NCBI GenBank assembly: GCA_019614645.1
Contig: JABWDB010000017.1
Span: forward strand, 5,158,501 to 5,222,500
Origin: Stratiolaelaps scimitus
Taxonomy: Eukaryota > Arthropoda > Arachnida > Mesostigmata > Laelapidae
Reading direction: 5' to 3'
DNA: 64,000 nucleotides
Below are positions 1-12,204 of the stretch, one piece after another (the first letter of the stretch is position 1; the number at the start of each line of letters is the position of its first letter). The translations under genes were made by a program, and so were the position numbers. The notes beneath the pieces are model-generated. The model ran no database searches and was not told the DNA's origin. It was given only the letters and a program-made list of their open reading frames with translations.

Positions 1-1652
1 ACCACTTTAATGTACACGGTATCCGATCGCCGGCCGCTTGCTCGCTCGCAAGTGTGTTCAGCATCGACAGCCTCGATGGCGTTATTGTCCGCTAGCTAAC
101 ATGACATTTCTGACGGGACCGAGAATATTCTGTATGTTATCTCCCCCACTATGTCTCACACACACAGTTGCACCTAATGGCACACAGTGCTAATAATTGA
201 CCATCATTGATCACATCGGTATCTAATGACATTTACCTAAAGATAGACGGGGCGGTATTAGTCGAGTATTGATAATCAATGGTTAGCAATGGTCAATGCT
301 AGAGTTTGACGTGTGTGACTTCTGTGACTGATGGATGCAGCGTAACGAATCAGGTTTGCTTATAGCGTATAGCAGAGCTTTGAAGGACAGCCTCGCCGGA
401 TGACATTTAAGATAATCGACCAATAATTGCTGCAGATACAAGGGCATCTAGACACTGTTGCATGAATTTGGACTGAGCGATAAGCTCTGACTTTGTAATA
501 ACAACAGTGGATTCCACACACAGATGAGAATAATTAGTGACAGAATTGTCGGTTCTTTTTTTCTGCTATATTGAGAAACATCAAAATACATTAAGTGTAT
601 TGATGAAGTTACTGGTGTCGCCATTGAGTTCTGAAAAATTACAAACACCAAGCATCCTGAACCCGCAGACAGTTGACGTAGATAGGCTTCAAAAGACTCT
701 TGTGGCGTCCGTCGAGCCTTTCGCGTTCTAAGTTCAGCGAACTAAAACGAAGAGAGACACATGAAAACAAACAATGTCCTCGGTCCAGCCAGACTAAAGT
801 CCTAAGTAAGCTAACAGGCCCGACGTCGAGTCGGTGTGCAAATAGTTGCTGAGACGCTGGCGGGTAATAGCTTAGCTTATCGGCCTAAGTTAAAAAGCAG
901 ACCAACGACGATGACGACCCGAAGCTGTAAACTCTCACAGCTTATCTCATACCGAAACAAGGTATATATATGGACATAGAGTGGATGTATTTGGCTAAGA
1001 CATTAGTTACGGTGACAATGTCTACGATACAAGGCTCGTGGGCCCACCACTTTAGCACAATACAATACAAAATATGGCCTAGTAACTGAACTAGTTTTTA
1101 TGATTCTTGTAAGTCTTCCTAAATACTTCTAGAGGTGGAGTATTCGCAGAGAGATCCAAAGTAACACACGCCAATAATGTATGAAACAGCATTTATTTTT
1201 GTCTACAGTTCTGGCTGGCGTGGCGAGTAGGTAAGGAGCTCAGAAAGATTTACGTTATTGAACTCAATCTAACAACAACAAATACAACGCCGAACATTCT
1301 GACTGTTTTCTATGGCTACTTTGAGGTGAGAGGGTGTCGCACCCTCGAGTAACCAAAATATAGTGGAATCTCCTTCAGTCTGCAAATGAGGCAATGCAAT
1401 CATCACAAACAGGACCATGACGACCGCGGCGTGACACCGTGTCTCCAACTGCTTCTCTGATTATTACATTTTAAGACGCACCACCGCAATCAATACCCGA
1501 CATAGAATAAAATGCTTCCGAAGTAAAAAAAAATCAAATATGTCTATATGAAATATGTCTGAAATAAACTCTTATTTTCTCTCATTATTTTTAACTAACA
1601 TGTTCTGACTGCGTTCTAAATATTGGTGACACACTATTATATTTTATCATTA

Positions 1653-1700
1653 TTTTTTTACGAGAACTCGAGCATTACTGTAATTGCAGTTCCGTTAATA
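1653..1700 (+). repeat. Copy of dispersed repeat tail ending in TTAATAAACC
   Basis: The segment has GAGAAC, then GCATT, then ATTGCAGTTCC, then TTAATAAACC, in the same order as the 3' part of the tRNA-like element at 11.5-11.7 kb; a third match to the last part lies near 42.99 kb. It is probably a truncated SINE tail. The AATAAA inside it could act as a polyadenylation signal. Confidence 0.5.
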
Positions 1701-2229
1701 AACCACGATTTGAAAAACATGCGGGAGCCAAGATTTGACTCTCCATTTTTTATAACCCTCAAGTCGATATACTGTAAAAACGGTGTCACCGAAGGTGGGC
1801 ATCCCTATCTTAATCCTCCTCATAAACTAAACCTTTACGACTAATCTTACCCGACTCCATCAAATATAAAACGATATTCATACATTTAAACAATTGTATA
1901 GTCCAATTCACGCCCCACCGTAATTTTGTTTATAGTATCGTGTGCCTTTGTTTCAAAGAAGCACGTTGTACCCTTGCGCGAACACCACTATCTATAATAT
2001 GTTCACGCAAGTACCTGCAGTAATGCGATAAATAAACAAGACCCAGCAACAACTAATGGCAGAAAAGGGAATAGATCAACTCAACACTGTTCCAGAAACA
2101 AATTGCGACAAACGCCAGTCAAACCACTTGTGCCTGACACGTTTTAGTGGTCTGCACAGTTTGGGCGTTAACCGCCACTTTAAACGCTCCCATACTTTGA
2201 TAGGGTTATCGCGTGACTTTGCCCGGTCG

Positions 2230-2900
2230 CTAAACCGGACTGAAGTCTGGAAGGCGAACGTCTCCGCCAGCGTCCTTCCGCTTGCTTGGCCTAGAGAAAA
2301 CACCAAGGAAGGACTGCGCTGTGGTGAGAAGCAGGAATGGGCCGGCCATACCCCCGCCCCTCATCCATAGTTTTTTTTTTACTGCGTTCTGCTATCGTTA
2401 GCCGGATGGCTCCATCGCTCCATAGGGCTGATGATAAATTAAATGATCGGGTGGTGGTGGTGGTAGTTCTCTTTCGCTCTTTGCTGTCCTACTTTCTACA
2501 GCGGCTTTCTCCAGCCCCCCCCCCGACGCCCTTCTTTCCTCTAACCCCCTCCAGCCACGGTGGGCTTCTGCTTTCACATACGTCCGCCCACACAGACACG
2601 GCCAGATACCTACTTACTTTTGACGCTTCTGATGCGCTGGCCCAGTCGAGCTCCAGAACCGAGGCGACTATTAAAGTTCCATTACCGACAGGGGGAGAGG
2701 CATGGCGTTGCCGGCGAAAGCGGAGCTACTTGCCGGCAGCTCACGGGAAAAGGCTTCAAATTTAGCTGCGCTCCACCCACTAGACGGCGCCAGTGGTGTC
2801 ATTGCTAAACAACGAATAACGAACCGGATTGGACCTGAACCTCGAACTGTAACAGTTCCTCGTTGGTTGTACCCGCCAGTTATGGTCCTCTGAGGTTGGT
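2230..2900. other. GC-rich island 1
   Basis: Base composition rises sharply above the AT-rich flanks, with many CpG dinucleotides, a C run and overlapping open frames on both strands. Such overlapping frames are expected where stop codons are rare, so none is called as a gene. An unmethylated promoter-type CpG island is possible, but no transcript can be linked to it. Confidence 0.45.
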
Positions 2901-3199
2901 CGGTTAGCGGAAGTGAAAAAGACAGGGTTGACAGTGAATCAAATTTGAAATTTCCCATAACGACGGCATGAAGGTGCCTCTTTGCCTTCGTCGCCTGTGC
3001 GCTGTTTTCAGTTTTCACAGTTTCGCTAAGCATCGCTTCTTCGATCGAAACATGATTTTCACAATGGTCTGATTTGAATTTCAGGAAGAGCCCTGCTTGA
3101 AAGTTTCGTATCGTCTTATTATAGATAACATAGTTGAGATCATTCTATTGTAGATTTACGGTTTTGAGCTTGGCTGGAACATTTGAAGTTAGCATCATC

Positions 3200-3511
3200 A
3201 TGTTTTGCGGCGTACTGATTCGAAACCACTCGCGGAGTAGGCGCATTCGACAGAACAGATCGCGCATCCTACAGAACACGCTGCTTTCTCAAGTGAGGAC
3301 TCAAGTGAGGCGTGTCATCAGACTTGTGAGAAGGTCGCGTCGGAGGAGTTCCTTGATGAATGTGCGTAGATTGAGATGCATGTTAGTGACGGAGAATCAA
3401 CCGCTTCAGTCAATGCTCATCGATGATGGAAGGGCGCTAGAAAGGACGGCGAATAAATTTTCATTTCTCTCAACAATTTCTTCCCAATCATTAATTATTA
3501 ATAATGATTAA
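3200..3511 (+). CDS. Small Arg-rich ORF, function unknown
   Basis: An ATG-started ORF of 103 codons encodes a strongly basic protein with runs such as RRSRRRSS and RRVIRLVRR, predicted helical, with a hydrophilic C-terminal part. I do not recognise it. An alternative frame over the same stretch gives an acidic Ser/Glu/Cys-rich peptide that stops early, so the coding frame is uncertain. A SINE-like repeat begins only ten bases after the stop codon. It could be a basic N-terminal piece of the small helical proteins seen elsewhere in the window, a decayed gene, or chance. No intron or promoter evidence is visible. Confidence 0.25.
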   Translation: MFCGVLIRNHSRSRRIRQNRSRILQNTLLSQVRTQVRRVIRLVRRSRRRSSLMNVRRLRCMLVTENQPLQSMLIDDGRALERTANKFSFLSTISSQSLIINND

Positions 3512-3520
3512 ACTAAAGCA

Positions 3521-3592
3521 AACTTTTTCGGGCTGATTCTCGGCCAACATTTAACGTCTACGGAACCGAATCCCTACGGTTGCACCTTAGTA
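3521..3592 (-). mobile_element. SINE-like repeat, copy 1 (truncated, internally inverted)
   Basis: The stretch opens with CTTTTTCGGGCTGA, CGGCC and ACATTTAACGTC, closely matching copies at 32.8 kb and 45.6 kb. Read on the minus strand these form the element's 3' tail, with a small hairpin GGCC..GGCC/GGCTGA. The next part, ATCCCTACGGTTGCAC, matches the tRNA-like body of the family in the opposite orientation to the 32.8-kb copy. This is the arrangement expected from a 5'-inverted, truncated retrotransposition event. Confidence 0.55.
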
Positions 3593-3777
3593 ACGACTAC
3601 TGCGACTACATCGATATCACAATGCAACTATAAGGATTAGCGAATTAGCAGACGCAGTAACGCACGTTGATTCGGCGGTATGAGCCGATCATTGTGCGAT
3701 TGACATGGACGCAAACCCAATCAGCTTCCCGCCTCTTCTACGACTTGTCTATGTAGGCATGTCCTCCATAGATCAAC

Positions 3778-4410
3778 GCCTTGGTCGCTGTGTGGGATCG
3801 GTTGTCAGCGCCTGCGGGTATTGATCTAAACCTTTGGATAGAATCTAAAGGCTTGCACCTAGTGCACTCAGAAGCGGTTGAGGGGCCGACTTTCGGGGCC
3901 GGACACGATTGGGAGCTACCTCACATCCTTCCCTCTGGTTTGCGTCGTATCAGTCATGGACCCGTTCCATTCCTATGACTTTCGACTGTTGACCTAGGTT
4001 CAAGTGCTACAGGGCGCTTTTGTATTCGTTTCCTTCGGCGCCTATTTCTGACCATGCTTTGATCCTCGCTGTGTCGGTGCCGCAGTTTCTGGCACTAATG
4101 GAAAGGTTCTCTTCCACGGCTGCGACCGAGCATCCGGACAAGTTGAAATTGTTGCTGAGTTGCGTTGAGAAGACTCCCACAACAAGCGCGAAAGACCTGA
4201 CTCCCAGTGGACCCTGAGTGTGGGGAGGCTAATAGGAGGAGAGAGCTTTCCCCCTATGCCTCCCAAGCGTGGATATATAGAAGAAGGATGATTTCTGTTC
4301 TCTATTCGGCACCCAAGAATTGGTCAAGAGGATATTCCGAGAGATATGTCGTCAAGGAAAACGGGCTTATCATAGACGACTATCTGCGGATCAGGGCGTA
4401 TCACAAGTGA
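3778..4410 (+). mobile_element. R1-like LINE fragment, endonuclease to RT linker, decayed
   Basis: Translation in shifting frames gives LINE endonuclease-type sequence: a WDRLSAPAGIDLNLWIESKG stretch, an EGPTF..GHDW block, then SDHALILAV (the conserved SDH motif near the endonuclease C-terminus), then a VWG-EANRRRELSPY and IYRRR linker before the RT domain. Several frame changes and stops lie between the blocks, so it is non-functional. The order endonuclease, SDH, basic linker matches ORF2 of non-LTR elements such as R1. Its RT part is not seen downstream, so it is truncated at its 3' side. Confidence 0.6.
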
Positions 4411-7190
4411 GGATTGCAAGGAGTTTGTAAATGTTTCCGTAGCTATTACTTCCGCTTATTTCTCGGTCAGTCGGCGTCTTCTGATTGAGAAGTTTTTTTA
4501 ACCCGGGACTCCTCAATGTTATTATAGGGCTTGCATTCCGTGGCATTATGAGGACTCCTGTCCATATTCCCTTCATCAATTTCACATGCAGAATAAAGAT
4601 ATCATCTGCGAACCTACTATTTTGATTTGCATATACTTAGTGCTCTGTGGCTTCACTGATGCGGGGGCAAAGTTGTAATGTAGGTGGAACAGTCAGGAAC
4701 AAAAAAAATACGTCAATCTTCTTTAATTCCTATACTAAAGGAGAGAAAAGGTTAGAAATGGCCTCGCAGACCAAATAGACGTTTTCGAGCTCATCGATGC
4801 TTGAGACAAAATAAATAGAAAAAAAGTTCCGTCACCTTCATTGCCTGTTGTCATGCGTTGTTCAGAGGTAGGAGCTAGAAAACAACCAAGTGTCAATGGG
4901 GGCCGACGACCCATCGATAGTGGGTCACTTCGATCTGCGTTTCGGTGACTGAGGGCGATACGGAAGCCTGTTTGTTGCTGGGTCATTTACTGAGCAAAGT
5001 GGCACCCATGGATGACACGAAGAACGTAGCAAAGCAGTGGATGGGGCCCGAGAAAGCAGCAAATCATGCTCAACTTATCCACTGAATTGGCTAAACAAGA
5101 ATCGAACAGAAGTCCTCACGGCAAGATAAACCTGATCAAGCCGATACAGGTTGACAAGTGTTGGCTCACAGAAGTATATAAGGCAGCTGAAAATGTTGAC
5201 GAGGTGAATCAAGCCTCGTACATGTGGCCAGCAACCTGGTGGTCAGACCCTCGGAGGAAACACAACCTCGAGCATGTTGAGTATACCTTCGGGCGCATTT
5301 GGAACGGATGGTGGAGAGAGACATCAAAAAATGATAGTGACGACGGTGGGGACCGTCAAGCTCTGCTTGTTATACACCCGGCTCAGCAGTTTATAGCATA
5401 ATACTGGGAATGGGATCCCATGTGATGCCTGCAGCACTTGAACTGAGAATATAAGGTCCAATGTATTGTAATACTACGATATCTCACATCGATCAATAGG
5501 GACACGAAGCAGACGGTCAGCACGGTATGGTTGTGTATTTTGAACAAAGAACCGGTCCAAATAATGATCCTGCGGAGTATGTGTAAGTTCAGCGAAGCGA
5601 ACACGCTTGGAACTGAACCTAAGCAATCCGTGTACAATAAGATTACATGTACACCAAGTTAGTTGTCTTACGATGTGTGCCTAGAATCCGGAAATGTTTT
5701 TTTCTCGAGGACGGCTTGAAATGAGATTGAATATTTAAGAAAGCGATTTTCATGCAGTTCAACAGTGTATTCAATGGTTCAATCAGATCCGTAAAATGCT
5801 ACTGATTTGGAATTTCTTTAATGTCGAAAAATACAACATGAAACCAAATAACTCGAAAACTATTCATTTTTGCAAAACATTTGATTGATTTAGGCGGGCC
5901 ACATCAAGGGCACGCCAAACATTATTTACCAATGATGTATCTAACGAAATATATTTTGGTCCAATGTTTCATAGAGAAAATTGAAAATTAGTGCGAACCC
6001 CGAGCACTTGTCGAGCACCTCACGAAATCCTTGGAAAGGTCATGCATTTGTCTGACAGCTATACCCTGAGGCATTTTCTCGAACTCCAAACCGTTTTAGA
6101 TAGAATGGCAGGATATACGCTCTATACAACCTCTGCGGCTCAAGACACTTAAGTATTTCTCTTGCGAGAAGGATTAATTGCTCTAAAAAAAAAACCTAAT
6201 CAAATCCTCCTGCGTTTGGGCCCGTCACTCTAGTCCGGATAATGCGCCCGAACAATATGTGTTGACGATGGGAGTAGCCGTAATGAGAAGAAAGTTTCTT
6301 CGGATTTCGGACATTCTGTTTGGCAACACTCGGCAGGCTGCGTTTCGACACTCACTTTTTGACGTCGTTATCCACCGGAAGTACTACTGTTTTCTGCCAA
6401 TTCACAGAGGAACTAATCTGAATGCCACGTGCTGCGCACACAGTACACGCCGCTGACAATATTCAGACAAGAGTGACAGCGGTTAATAGAGCAAAATCAC
6501 TCATAACAGCATAACAGCCAACAATCGCATAACAGCCGTTTCGATAGAGGGAATCAATTTCGTGACTGAACAATGGTACACAGGCAAAGTCGCATGCTTC
6601 ACGCGTTGTGACGCACTACCCAAATGCATTTATAGACCAGGTGGCGTTTTTTCTTTTTCATGAGAATGACACATACGGGCGGGGGCAAAATTCGAATAAG
6701 AGAACATTCGAGTTAGAATGCCATAGATAGAAACATACCCATTTTAAGAATTAAGCCGTATAATATAAATAAAGTAGAATATAAATATAGTATAAATAAA
6801 GTCGAATAATTCAGTATAATAAATGATATTTACAGTACCACGCATGTGCTTCATTGTGAATCACTGCCACCACTGACCAACCCCCCCCCCCGGTGGACAA
6901 TGCCAAAATCAAAAAGGTCTGCTTAGCTATCAATCAAAACAATGACATCAAAACAACTATCGTATACTCTAAATCAATCCGCTCTCTTCTACGTCCATGC
7001 ATTCGCAGAGCAAATCACCCTTGTATATAATGTACGCAGATATATTTGTACCTGCCAGGAAAAAAAATTCGTAGAAATTCTCCGAAAGTTCCACATGTCT
7101 CCTCCGAAAACCCGCCCTCTAGCCTTTTGCCTGATCCGTTTGCTATCTGTGTGTCGCTTGTCCTTCGGCCTTACTTCTCGCACACTTACA
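4411..7190. other. Gene-poor stretch
   Basis: Mostly AT-rich sequence with no recognised gene apart from one unexplained small ORF near 5.07-5.40 kb. Several short A, T and C homopolymers occur, including a C run near 6.88 kb, and short tandem copies of an AATATAAAT/AAAGTCGAAT-type motif lie near 6.76-6.81 kb. Confidence 0.4.
5066..5401 (+). CDS. Unrecognised 111-residue ORF
   Basis: ATG-started, 111 codons, ending TAA. The product is hydrophilic and Trp-rich in its middle (MWPATWWSDPRRK, IWNGWW), with no signal peptide, membrane segment or familiar motif. The upstream A at position -3 gives an acceptable start context. It lies downstream of the decayed LINE endonuclease fragment and could be part of old repeat DNA. 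I cannot assign a function and regard coding status as doubtful. Confidence 0.18.
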   Translation: MLNLSTELAKQESNRSPHGKINLIKPIQVDKCWLTEVYKAAENVDEVNQASYMWPATWWSDPRRKHNLEHVEYTFGRIWNGWWRETSKNDSDDGGDRQALLVIHPAQQFIA

Positions 7191-8095
7191 GTCCTTCATC
7201 ATTCGCCTTTTGAGCATCCGGGGGCTGTTTCGTGACCGTGGCGGCGTGCATTGCGGCCTTCCTTGTGGTTTGTGTGGATGCGGACGTACTCCGAAATGCT
7301 ACGAGTGAGGCAGGCGCGCAGCAGTGCCAACCACCGGCACAGCCTCCGGTGGTGATCGCCTGTCGCCATCGCCGCGTCTGCCGTTGCCACCACTCCTGGG
7401 GATAATATACTCTGCCATTACCATAATGAAGAAGCCTGCCGAGGCTGGAGCCGCGTGAAGCCAGCAGCGGATTGAGACTTCATTTTGCAGCGGACGAAGC
7501 GAAGACCACACACTGTTCGTCGGTGTGTGGTTTCGCAGCACTGCAGCCGGTCACTCTCATTCGTTTCCGAAAACGCCTTGCTCTCTTCCTGCTAGAGCAA
7601 GCCCCCCTCGGGGGCACTCAGCCCCGTTTTGCGACTCAGCCATCCGCTCTTCGCAAGGGTCTCCTCCTCTAGGTCTTTCAGGGCCACATTGCCAGCACCA
7701 GCCGCCCGCCAATCGTCTGAGTCCCGGCGGCTTCCACGTCGGCTGACTGTCGGTCATTAGGCGCTAGGCTGAGGTCCAAGTTAAAGCAGAGGAGAGGAGC
7801 AACGCTGGCAACGTCAGCCGTCCTACCGTGGCGTTCTGAAGAAATAACGTCGAGCCAGAGACCAAAAGCGGTGACAACGAAACGACGCAAGCAGCACCTC
7901 GTCCCTCGGCGTCGACGGTGGCGCAGCAGAAATGCATCTCAGCGTAGCGAGATGCTCCCCGAAGCAGAGCGGAAAGCGCTGACCAAGTTGTCAAGCCCTA
8001 GCACGATTGCCGCCCAGCTGTCCACTACTCAACTCTGTCCGGCCTCCGGAGCGGTCGTTGTTGTTGTTGTTGTTGTTGTCGTTGAATGAAATTGC
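7190..8095. other. GC-rich island 2 with ATTA-N3-TAAT element
   Basis: GC-rich with frequent CpG. It contains CCATTACCATAATGA at about 7415-7429, an inverted repeat CATTA-CCA-TAATG, also found in GC island 4 at about 13.4 kb. A (TTG)n run ends the island. Overlapping open frames on both strands look compositional, so no gene is called. A promoter or enhancer role is possible. Confidence 0.45.
8053..8086 (+). repeat. (GTT)n microsatellite
   Basis: About ten GTT triplets with one GTC interruption; one frame reads poly-Val and the opposite strand poly-Thr/Asn, which creates artificial open frames. Confidence 0.9.
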
Positions 8096-8213
8096 ATCAT
8101 TTTCGTCGCGTATTCGTTTATGTATGCGGGGTGGAACTGGGAGGGGCCTGTGAGTGCATGCATATGCCATTCATACCAACAAGCCAGGAGATGTAAGGCG
8201 AAGCATGCATACC

Positions 8214-8240
8214 CACTCTCTCTCTCTCTCTCTCTCTCTT
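8214..8240 (+). repeat. (CT)n microsatellite
   Basis: An uninterrupted CT run of about 26 bases. On the minus strand it is a (GA)n tract, a potential GAGA-factor type site in arthropods. Confidence 0.9.
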
Positions 8241-10760
8241 CCAGGGTTATTTCAGCTTCAGTGGGGTACCGATTCGAGTTCATCCCACTATTGAGTTCTA
8301 TGCAAAATATCTAATAGTTAATAATGAGCCGTGACCTTGAATCACACCGATTGTGTATTTTCTAACAAAAATTACTATATGTCCGCAGGATAATTTTAAT
8401 CATTACCTAATATCAGTATTTATCGTTGGCTGAAAAAGTCAAGAATCGCTAGTTCAAGCTTCGATTGGATGCATACAATGCTCAACATGGGTGATAAAAT
8501 AAAGAAAGAACAAATCTTCAGGTGGCGTAAATTATACAGAAGCATTTTGCACAGAATTACTTCATGAGCCATTTTTGTTTCTGCGTTATGTGAGCGTGAT
8601 AATAAGGTCAGACCCTACTTAGATCTAGATAGTCATCTCGTCTTGCTTGTCCGTTTCCCGATAAATGCTCTGGTACATTCCATCTTTGATATATGTTTTT
8701 GAAGATGTTGATCATGATGGATACAAATAGACTGGTATTACATATATATATTTGATATGTGAAATACAAATTTCAGAAGCGAGCGATGAAGTCAGACACG
8801 TCTGAACACGTATACTCGACACGTGCAGGTGCGTGCCTGGCCTCTGTGCTCATTCTGACTTCTACTAATACGAATTATGCATCTCAAACCAATAGGCGTA
8901 TACCGGCATTGAGAATCACAACCGGGTGCTCGAGCTCGCTATTATCCCGCAAATTTTGATTGTTTCCAACTTGACGGGAAGCGGTTCCATGTGAAACCGT
9001 ACTATATTACTGAGGATTTGTACCAACTGCGAAATTGGAGAATGTTATATCCAATCATGTTATGACCTACACAAAGATGACCAATATTCCACTTGATCGA
9101 GAATCGCGTATTTAATTTGCATCCGTGAGAATCAAGCTTTATATTCTTCTTTCTCGCGCTCTCCTTGGCCAGGCACCGGAGAATAAATTAAATGCAATTT
9201 ATTCACCAAAACGTCGAAGTTCTTCCTCGGAGAATTATTATTGATAATTGCATTCCCTTTCCGTTTTAGGCTTCAACTGAATGAAGAGAAAGGCTCGTCC
9301 AAGTGCAGCAGTAATTAATATGACAAAGCTGCCCTCGCCATAGCGTCGACATGGACGACCTGAAAGCCATTTTGCCCTTGACAGGAATTCAAACTATCTA
9401 CGGTGGACCTTCGACCAGGACCGGACCTGGAATTGCTTCGGAATGCCCGGCGTCGAAGGTCCTAGCGAAAGCAAAATGGGTTTCATATAAATTTGCAATA
9501 ATAGCCTCTAAGTAAGCGTAACGACCGTTGATTCAAGTGGTGGCTCAAGAACTTTCGCTAATTATAGCAAAATGTTACTTGCCTAAGTTTGTGGAGCCAC
9601 ACTGCGTTACCGAATCGAATATACAGAGAGTGAATTAGATGGCCAAGTGGGCACCGAACAGTGGACAGCACGCGGTCAATAACAAAGATTAATTGGAATT
9701 ACACTGTATTTGTTAGAGGTAGGTAGAGGATAACAATAATAATAATCATAATAATTATTATTATTATTAGAAATCGTTGTTTTCAAGGAGTAGACATGAT
9801 TGCCCTGCCGTACATGATCGATATTTGCGGAGCGAATATGCGGCGTTGTTGCATTTCGCTACAACTTTGTTAATATAATTTGCTCACTATAACTCACCTT
9901 AAGCGTATACGTTGAAGGTAATTGAATCCAGCACGAACGGTCCTTTATCATTATCCCAAAGTCGATAATGAATAATAATTCACATATTTCTCTAATATGT
10001 GAAGTGTGGAACTATCTGGAATGTCCACTATTTATACTACTAATAAGCATATCATTTATGTGCGGAGAAACTTCAGCCGCCATTTGCACTCGCACGTTTT
10101 GTGATTATGAGGCATTCTGATACGAAAAATCCTGAAATAAGGATACCCTCGACTGTTGGAGAGTTCGATGTGAGCAGTCATATATCCTAGTACATAGAAT
10201 AGCATATTTGACAAGTTACTAACGGTTCTAAATACCCGTCGTCTTGCAATATCAGTGATGGCAGCTGAGAACCATATATCTCGCCAACCGTTGCTGTCCG
10301 ATCGATGGACTGTCTAAATGTCCACCGTTCGAAGGTGGAGGGATATCGATATACTGAGTAGCGTTCGTTGGAAGCCGTCTATCTGTATCGTTCAATTGTC
10401 TTGGACCTTCCTGGAGAGTCTGAACATCAATCATCAAACGAGTTTGCTATATCCACCGACACCGAATGGGCCACTCCGCAATAATCAGAGATAATATATA
10501 TATATATCACAGTCTCGAAGTTTCCGTATCCTGCTAAATGCTCACTGAAATCGGTAGATGTATATTTAACATGTCACATAACATATTAGAGCAGAACACA
10601 GAACAGCCTTTTTAAGCCTTTCCATTATTAATCAGCTTGGCAAACTTATCCCATTAACAGTGTCCACTGTCCGTATGCATGCACATGTGCAAATCTCCAC
10701 TCAATAGCTTGTTCTATTTAGTACGAATGGATAATGCGCATAATACATCGACGAAACAAA
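8241..10760. other. AT-rich gene-poor stretch
   Basis: No supported gene. Contains the AAT/ATT foldback tract at about 9.73-9.77 kb and a short (TA)n run near 10.49-10.51 kb. Open frames are short and interrupted. Confidence 0.45.
9733..9770. repeat. AAT/ATT triplet tract forming a foldback
   Basis: AATAATAATAAT is followed after CAT by AATAATTATTATTATTATT, so the tract is both a triplet repeat and an imperfect palindrome able to fold on itself. Confidence 0.8.
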
Positions 10761-10769
10761 GGCGACCAG

Positions 10770-11240
10770 AGAGGTGAACGCATGGAGAGAGCGCCCGAGA
10801 GTCGATCTGAAACAAGCCGAAAGAACAGCGGGCGAGCCTCGCTCAATCGTGTCGTCGCATGGGCCGGTAGCAAAGTGGTACTGCACAAAACAACACACCG
10901 TCTGCCATCAACTTAACGAGCGGTCGTTACAAACGCACAATGGACAGCGGGCTTGCTGGGCTGGCCAAACGCGGTATTCTCGAACGGCGGGCAGGCGTGG
11001 CCCAGTGATCGCATGCACAGGCATCCGTGCAAGGGACCATATCGGGGACGAGATGCACGGCTGCGGAGATAACCGGAACTGGTGTATACGGGAGCGGACG
11101 AGGAGACAGAGGGAAAACGATGGCTAGGAGTGCGTAAGCACGTGAGGGGAATTGTGTGGGCTTTGAATTGGGCTGGGACTGAACCGAGGTGGCGTTTAAA
11201 GGTCGCTGTAGGGTCCCACCCCACGCCGGCGACGGTGTGA
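10770..11240. other. GC-rich island 3
   Basis: Raised GC and CpG with overlapping frames on both strands (one of 117 codons plus, one of 123 codons minus). The long frames cover the same bases in opposite directions and show no motif, so they are treated as compositional. Confidence 0.4.
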
Positions 11241-11544
11241 GTGCTGTGCGATACGCTGTTTACCTCGCCCCTTCCGGAGAGCAATAATTTAAATTGCTGG
11301 GTTTGGTCCGCTTTGGTGGCGTTTCAGCTTCTTCCTCGAATAGAAGGGTACAGAAACGATATAGTCCGTGTTCAATTGATTCGTGTTGCCTTGGGAGATT
11401 TAAGTGCACTGAGCTACTCAATCCATCTGTATCGAACCTAATAAAAAAAATCGGATGATTCGAAGCAATGAAAAGAGGTCTGAGTGGGTCAGTGAAGTTA
11501 AATCTTCCATGAAAATGAAGTTAAATCTTCCGATCTTCCAAGAT

Positions 11545-11700
11545 GTCTTGGACAGCTAAGTCTTTGGCTGTAAAAAGCCAGAGGCCGCAGGTTCGAGTCC
11601 TGCTGCTTAGGGACATATACATATAAGAGAACTTAAGCATTGCAAAATTGCAGTTCCTTTAATAAACCAATAAAGCTTTACGTTTCCTTTAAATTACTAG
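11545..11700 (+). mobile_element. tRNA-derived SINE (or degenerate tRNA with tail)
   Basis: An A-box-like TGGACAGCTAAG is followed by an anticodon-arm-like hairpin TGGCT/AGCCA, and a perfect T-arm GCAGG TTCGAGT CCTGC that contains the RNA polymerase III B box GGTTCGAGTCC. Downstream there is a unique tail ending TTCCTTTAATAAACCAATAAA, matched near 1.65 kb and 42.99 kb. A tRNA-like head plus a dispersed tail is the usual SINE architecture. The D-arm and acceptor stem do not fold cleanly, so a functional tRNA gene is unlikely. Confidence 0.6.
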
Positions 11701-11752
11701 GGTATCCCCCCCGCGGAGTGGCTGTAAAGGAAAACCCCTCTGCGGGATACCG
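11701..11752. repeat. Hairpin next to the SINE
   Basis: GGTATCCC and GCGGAG on the left pair with CTCTGC and GGGATACC on the right, separated by a roughly 19-base loop, with a bulge of C residues. It directly follows the SINE tail and may belong to it or mark its insertion site. Confidence 0.6.
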
Positions 11753-11895
11753 GTAGTCGAATTCCAATATGACCAGCCGCTAACTAAGGCTAGACAGTGG
11801 AAAAAGGACGACGAACAATCTCTGCTCCTAACCAACACCATAACTGCTTACTTGAGCAGCCTCTTCACGCAGTGGTACCACGCTGATATCGGAAA

Positions 11896-12201
11896 ATGGG
11901 AAGTAGTCGAAGCTTAGTAACATCCTCAGCGATTAGGTATGAAAAAGTTACTTTAAAAGGCCGACGCTCTACCGGGGTGTCGGCACGAATGAGCAAACGT
12001 GAGCCGATTCAATATATATCACCAACGACAAACATGTGGAAGTCCTCTATAGGCCTCTTGAAATTAGAGAGTAACGAAAAACACTTAATTCCCATAGAAT
12101 GTCCGTACTACAAAAAGGAAACGATGTACAATTATGTCGAAATACTCTCAAACACTTTGAAAGAACTTCAGAAGAGCATCGAACGTATCGAACTAATGTA
12201 A
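11896..12201 (+). CDS. Unrecognised helical ORF, 101 residues
   Basis: ATG-started ORF ending TAA. A likelier internal start is Met32. The C-terminal third (YNYVEILSNTLKELQKSIERI) is a strongly amphipathic helix, broadly like the helices of the small BAG-like proteins at 15, 32 and 35 kb, but no shared motif is convincing. Sequence composition is ordinary for the AT-rich part of the window. It could be a decayed family member or a chance frame. Confidence 0.22.
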   Translation: MGSSRSLVTSSAIRYEKVTLKGRRSTGVSARMSKREPIQYISPTTNMWKSSIGLLKLESNEKHLIPIECPYYKKETMYNYVEILSNTLKELQKSIERIELM

Positions 12202-12204
12202 CCA

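Larger units (their letters stand above)
1..3130. other. Gene-poor AT-rich start of window
   Basis: No convincing coding sequence was found on either strand. Open frames here are short, often begin at non-ATG codons and carry no recognisable motif. The stretch holds one fragment of a dispersed repeat tail near 1.65-1.70 kb and a GC-rich island at about 2.23-2.90 kb, described separately. Confidence 0.5.

Noticed and set aside
2416..2460. HRADDKLND resembling an RT active site
   Set aside because: The Tyr is missing and no flanking RT motif exists in any frame.
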